Positions 7,101 through 8,575 of a stretch of 8,575 nt of DNA are shown one piece after another. Position numbers and translations under genes: made by a program. Location of the stretch: assembly GCA_964573725.1 (NCBI GenBank), contig CAZNLJ010000080.1:1-8575 (forward strand). Reading direction: 5' to 3'. Source of the stretch: UBA6168 sp964573725 (GTDB taxonomy: Bacteria; Bacteroidota; Bacteroidia; Chitinophagales; Saprospiraceae). The notes under the pieces are model-generated. The model was given only the letters and a program-made list of their open reading frames with translations, searched no databases and was not told where the DNA came from. The first letter of the stretch is position 1; the number at the start of each line of letters is the position of its first letter.

Positions 7101-8575
7101 TTTTTCGCCGACTACCTGCTGGTCGGCGGCGGCGGCGGCAGCGGATCGGGAGCCGGTGGGGTCGCCTGGGGCAGCGGTGGCGGCGGTGGAGAGTTACTTA
7201 CCTCCTATAAGTCGTCCTTGCAAAATATCTCCTATCCGGTGGTCGTGGGGGCAGGTGGAACTACGGCCAGTGTAGGTATTACCGGTGGGGTTTCCGAGTT
7301 CAACGGCGCGGTCGCCAGCGGAGGCCTCGGCGGGAATTCATCAGGTGGCGGCGGGGCGAGTGGCAATGGGATACCCGGCGGCCAGTCTCCCGCTCTGCTC
7401 AGCGGCGGCGGCGGCGGCGGCGGGATTGCCGCAGCCGGCAGCAACGGTCCCGCCGGTGCGGGCGGTGCAGGTATCACCGATGACTTCACGGGTACCAGCA
7501 TCATGTATGGCTATGGGGGGGCCGGAGCTGGAAACAGTGGTTCCCTGAATGGGAATGGTACCACGACGGTTGCCGCCGCAAATACCGGTGGCGGTGGACG
7601 CGCCATCAACATATCCTCCTCCGCCGGAGCTTCGGGAACGGTGGTCGTCCGGTACAGGGGCGAACCTTTCGCCACCGGCGGTGCCATTTCCGCCGGATCC
7701 GGTACGGCGGCCGGCCATACCCTCCATGCCTTCAACACGGTCGGTAACAATACTTTTAACCTCGCCGCCAATTCCTTCAATGACCGCCTCCTGGTTCATT
7801 ATACCGGGGTCATTTCCGGAATCGGCGATTTTACCTACGAAGGTCCCGGAACCTTGGTCCTCTACTCCCCCCCGACTTTCGTCGGCTCAACAACGCTCAC
7901 GGACGGAACCCTTTCCTTGAATGCGGACCTAACCAACAGCTCCAGCGTTACCGTACAGTCCGGTGCTACAATCGGCGGCACCGGTACGCTGCCTCCCACC
8001 ACCATCGCCGGAACACATCGCCCAGGCAATAGTCCTGGCATTCAGACGGTACAGGGTGATCTGACCTACCTGGCCGGTGCCGAAATCTTCTGGGAACTGG
8101 CCGCCGACGGTGTCGGTACCCGGGGTACCGATTTCGACGGCATCGATGTGACGGGCGACCTGACTTTCAGCGATACGACCCGTTTGTCTTTGTCATTCGA
8201 CGGGGACAGCAGCTCCGTCGACTGGAATGCCATCTACTGGGGTGCCGCCACTGCCCATGATACGCTCGGTTGGAAGATCTTTGACGTGGCCGGTACCATC
8301 AACGGCTTCTCCAACCTGATTCTCAGTAATACGGACACCTTGCGGGATGCCAACGGTTTATTGCAGCACGGCCAGTTCAACCTGACGTTATTCGGTAACG
8401 CCATCTACCTGAACTATACACCCGATTCCCCCGGCAACGCGCTCCGCTTCGACGGCAGCGACGACTATGTGGACGTGCCCGACGGGGTCTATTTCAACGA
8501 CAATACCTTCACCATCGAAACCTGGGTCAAACCCTCCGGCTTCCGCGACTGGTCACGCATCATGCAATTCGATTC
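3972..8575 (+). CDS. Giant secreted modular protein: signal peptide, three [glycine-rich + autotransporter-associated repeat] modules, LamG domain; 3' end outside window
   Basis: The frame runs from ATG 3972 to the window edge without a stop (1534 complete codons). A TGA lies in frame at 3966, so only GTG 3969 or ATG 3972 can start it. A basic N-region (about residues 16-29) precedes the hydrophobic stretch FLAAAWLLLAFA and a likely cleavage near AIS-Q (47/48). Three modules follow, starting at residues 53, 536 and 1019. Each has a glycine-rich domain (177-184 residues) opening with DYLVVGGGGG and closing with AG-x-VLVRY. Each then has an autotransporter-associated beta-strand segment (YSGVISGSGDFTLAGPGTF, FTGSTTV, GGALSGTGTV) and a beta-rich tail with GTDYDGIDVTGNLTFAG. 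From residue about 1490, ALRFDGSDDYVDVPD begins a LamG/concanavalin-like lectin domain. An extracellular, surface-linked or adhesive role is inferred; any sorting domain would lie beyond the window. The mature visible part has one Cys. Glycine codons are mainly GGC, including runs of four to six. Confidence 0.9.
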   Translation, partial: MSFNTEYPGQHESNCKDRAKVRFRRLRQRFLAAAWLLLAFATPSAISQTIDTLDGSAGDNPYNTAYSTDGGLTLGLGFYVDYLVVGGGGGGSTGVWNQSYGGGGGGGDALLRSGQLMLPTAYTATVGGGGAYAGTGGTGGTSSFNGTSATGGIGGNGNGNGGASANGMPGGITPSPLNIGAGGGGLAAAGGNGTSSAPWVAGAGGAGFSFDISGASVMYGFGGAGGNGSAPNGDGSTGYPAANSGGGGRGNSANSSGGAAGRVLVRYLGSPFASGGIITAGTGTAAGYTLHAFNTVGNGTFNLGGLSFRDRLGVDYSGVISGSGDFTLAGPGTFRMLTTPTFTGSTTVHADAVLEVNTDMTSSAAVLVQAGGALSGTGTVPPTTIHGAHRPGTSAGVQTVQGDLTYQSGSSITWELFSNTIGTRGTDYDGIDVTGNLTFAGQTTLHLSFDGEGSLVDWRDGFWLQSVNGAANGWKLFDVTGSISNLDSLSVLAAPSDWLDAGGRQIEPTLMGGVTFALEQVGTGIYLTYTVDSLLFDGTSGSNPVSSDINLGDGFEIALGFYADYLVVGGGGGCGTGVTGSTYGSGGGGGFVVETFHNQFQHAGYPVVVGAGGAGASIGVTGSTSTFNGTSASGGIGGQSYGKGGASASGMPGGTAPNASTIGAGGGGHTGAGTNGTTSPVAAGVGGAGYTTDFIGTNVMYGFGAAGGGGTLPAANGDGSIGAPPANTGGGGRPNSTTEARAGAAGTVLVRYEGGPFADGGNITAGSGTATGYTIHAFDATGTFNLAARPFSERLGINYSGVMSGTGNLTLVGPGTLRILNTQTYTGTTTVASGGILEVDVNLSNTPSVNVQAGGALSGTGTVPVTTIFGEHLPGAPAGVQTIDGDLSYQSGSSITWELFSNTIGTRGTDYDGIDVTGNLTFAGQTTLHLSFDGEGSLVDWRDGFWLQSVNSAVNGWKLFDVTGTISNLDSLTLVSSASDLRDSGGRIFAPTTNGIAFFALEQVGNAVYLTYSLESLLLDGTAGVDTFSGNIKVDTAFGLSLGFFADYLLVGGGGGSGSGAGGVAWGSGGGGGELLTSYKSSLQNISYPVVVGAGGTTASVGITGGVSEFNGAVASGGLGGNSSGGGGASGNGIPGGQSPALLSGGGGGGGIAAAGSNGPAGAGGAGITDDFTGTSIMYGYGGAGAGNSGSLNGNGTTTVAAANTGGGGRAINISSSAGASGTVVVRYRGEPFATGGAISAGSGTAAGHTLHAFNTVGNNTFNLAANSFNDRLLVHYTGVISGIGDFTYEGPGTLVLYSPPTFVGSTTLTDGTLSLNADLTNSSSVTVQSGATIGGTGTLPPTTIAGTHRPGNSPGIQTVQGDLTYLAGAEIFWELAADGVGTRGTDFDGIDVTGDLTFSDTTRLSLSFDGDSSSVDWNAIYWGAATAHDTLGWKIFDVAGTINGFSNLILSNTDTLRDANGLLQHGQFNLTLFGNAIYLNYTPDSPGNALRFDGSDDYVDVPDGVYFNDNTFTIETWVKPSGFRDWSRIMQFD
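4128..5576 (+). repeat. Module 1 of the giant protein (483 residues)
   Basis: This module runs from LDGSAGDN to the residue before the FDG of module 2. The glycine-rich domain (DYL at 4212 to VLVRY at 4758) spans 182 residues and has stretches such as GGGGGGD and GNGNGNGG. The autotransporter-associated segment starts at the Tyr codon 4917. The tail ends in ALEQVGTGIYLTYTVDS. Its length equals that of module 2 exactly, although the glycine-rich parts differ by two residues in compensation. Confidence 0.85.
5185..5413 (+). repeat. Homogenised 229-bp segment, copy 1
   Basis: This segment matches 6634-6862 at a constant offset of 1449 bp. By eye there are six differences in 229 bases, and the first 85 bases are identical. 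Flanking parts of the two modules, and the same region of module 3 (around 8080-8295), are far more diverged. It encodes residues of about 405-481, the tail domain with YDGIDVTGNLTFAG. Confidence 0.9.
5577..7025 (+). repeat. Module 2 of the giant protein (483 residues)
   Basis: This module runs from FDGTSGSN to the residue before the LDG of module 3. The glycine-rich domain (DYL at 5661 to VLVRY at 6213) spans 184 residues. It contains the only Cys of the visible mature protein (GGGGGCGTG near 5691). The autotransporter-associated segment starts at the Tyr codon 6366, exactly 1449 bp after its module 1 counterpart. The tail ends ALEQVGNAVYLTYSLES. Confidence 0.85.
6634..6862 (+). repeat. Homogenised 229-bp segment, copy 2
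   Basis: This is the partner of 5185-5413. By eye four of the six differences are silent (GTG/GTA, two GGC/GGT, GAG/GAA) and two change residues (Gly to Ser, Ala to Val). Both copies hold a run of six T inside GAGCTTTTTTCC. Confidence 0.9.
7026..8444 (+). repeat. Module 3 of the giant protein (473 residues)
   Basis: This module runs from LDGTAGVD to just before the FDG of the lectin domain. The glycine-rich domain (DYL at 7110 to VVVRY at 7641) is the shortest at 177 residues. The autotransporter-associated segment starts at the Tyr codon 7800. The tail (about 8080-8420) keeps GTDFDGIDVTGDLTF but is clearly diverged from modules 1 and 2 and ends NAIYLNYTPDS. Confidence 0.85.
8439..8575 (+). 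other. Start of a LamG / concanavalin A-like lectin domain
   Basis: The encoded text ALRFDGSDDYVDVPD, then NTFTIETWVKPSG, follows the usual opening of Laminin_G_3-type domains (aLxFDGxddyV, tfTiexWvkp). Only about 46 residues are in the window. Such domains often bind glycans or matrix polymers; the ligand here is unknown. Confidence 0.85.

Overview
The window looks like a chromosomal stretch from a fairly GC-rich member of the Bacteroidota, with Saprospiria or a relative as my best guess. Three things suggest this: giant secreted proteins built from HYR-like and SprB-like repeats, A-rich start regions without clear Shine-Dalgarno sites, and the general gene style. The phylum call is inference; no rRNA or marker gene is present to test it.

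Layout: (1) bases 1-1313, plus strand: the C-terminal end of a large Cys-rich repeat adhesin whose start lies upstream of the window. (2) A strong bidirectional terminator at 1476-1509 lies between this gene and the converging gene that follows. (3) 1563-2510, minus strand: fmt, methionyl-tRNA formyltransferase. (4) 2742-3527, minus strand: a thioredoxin-TPR protein of the CnoX/YbbN type. (5) 3528-3971: a 444-bp divergent intergenic region with an AT-rich core. (6) 3972 to beyond 8575, plus strand: a giant secreted protein with no in-frame stop over 1534 complete codons. It has a signal peptide with a long basic N-region, three tandem modules of about 480 residues (glycine-rich domain, then autotransporter-associated beta-strand repeat, then a beta-rich tail), and the start of a LamG-type lectin domain that runs off the window.

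Two housekeeping genes, for translation initiation and redox/chaperone quality control, are thus flanked by two unrelated large surface proteins. I see no functional link between the housekeeping pair and the surface proteins. The flanking proteins differ sharply in chemistry: the upstream one has four Cys per repeat, while the downstream one has a single Cys in its visible mature part. The most interesting object is the giant modular protein. It combines a domain set best known from phage and environmental glycine-rich proteins with one known from autotransporter passengers, and it carries a recently homogenised 229-bp segment shared by modules 1 and 2.
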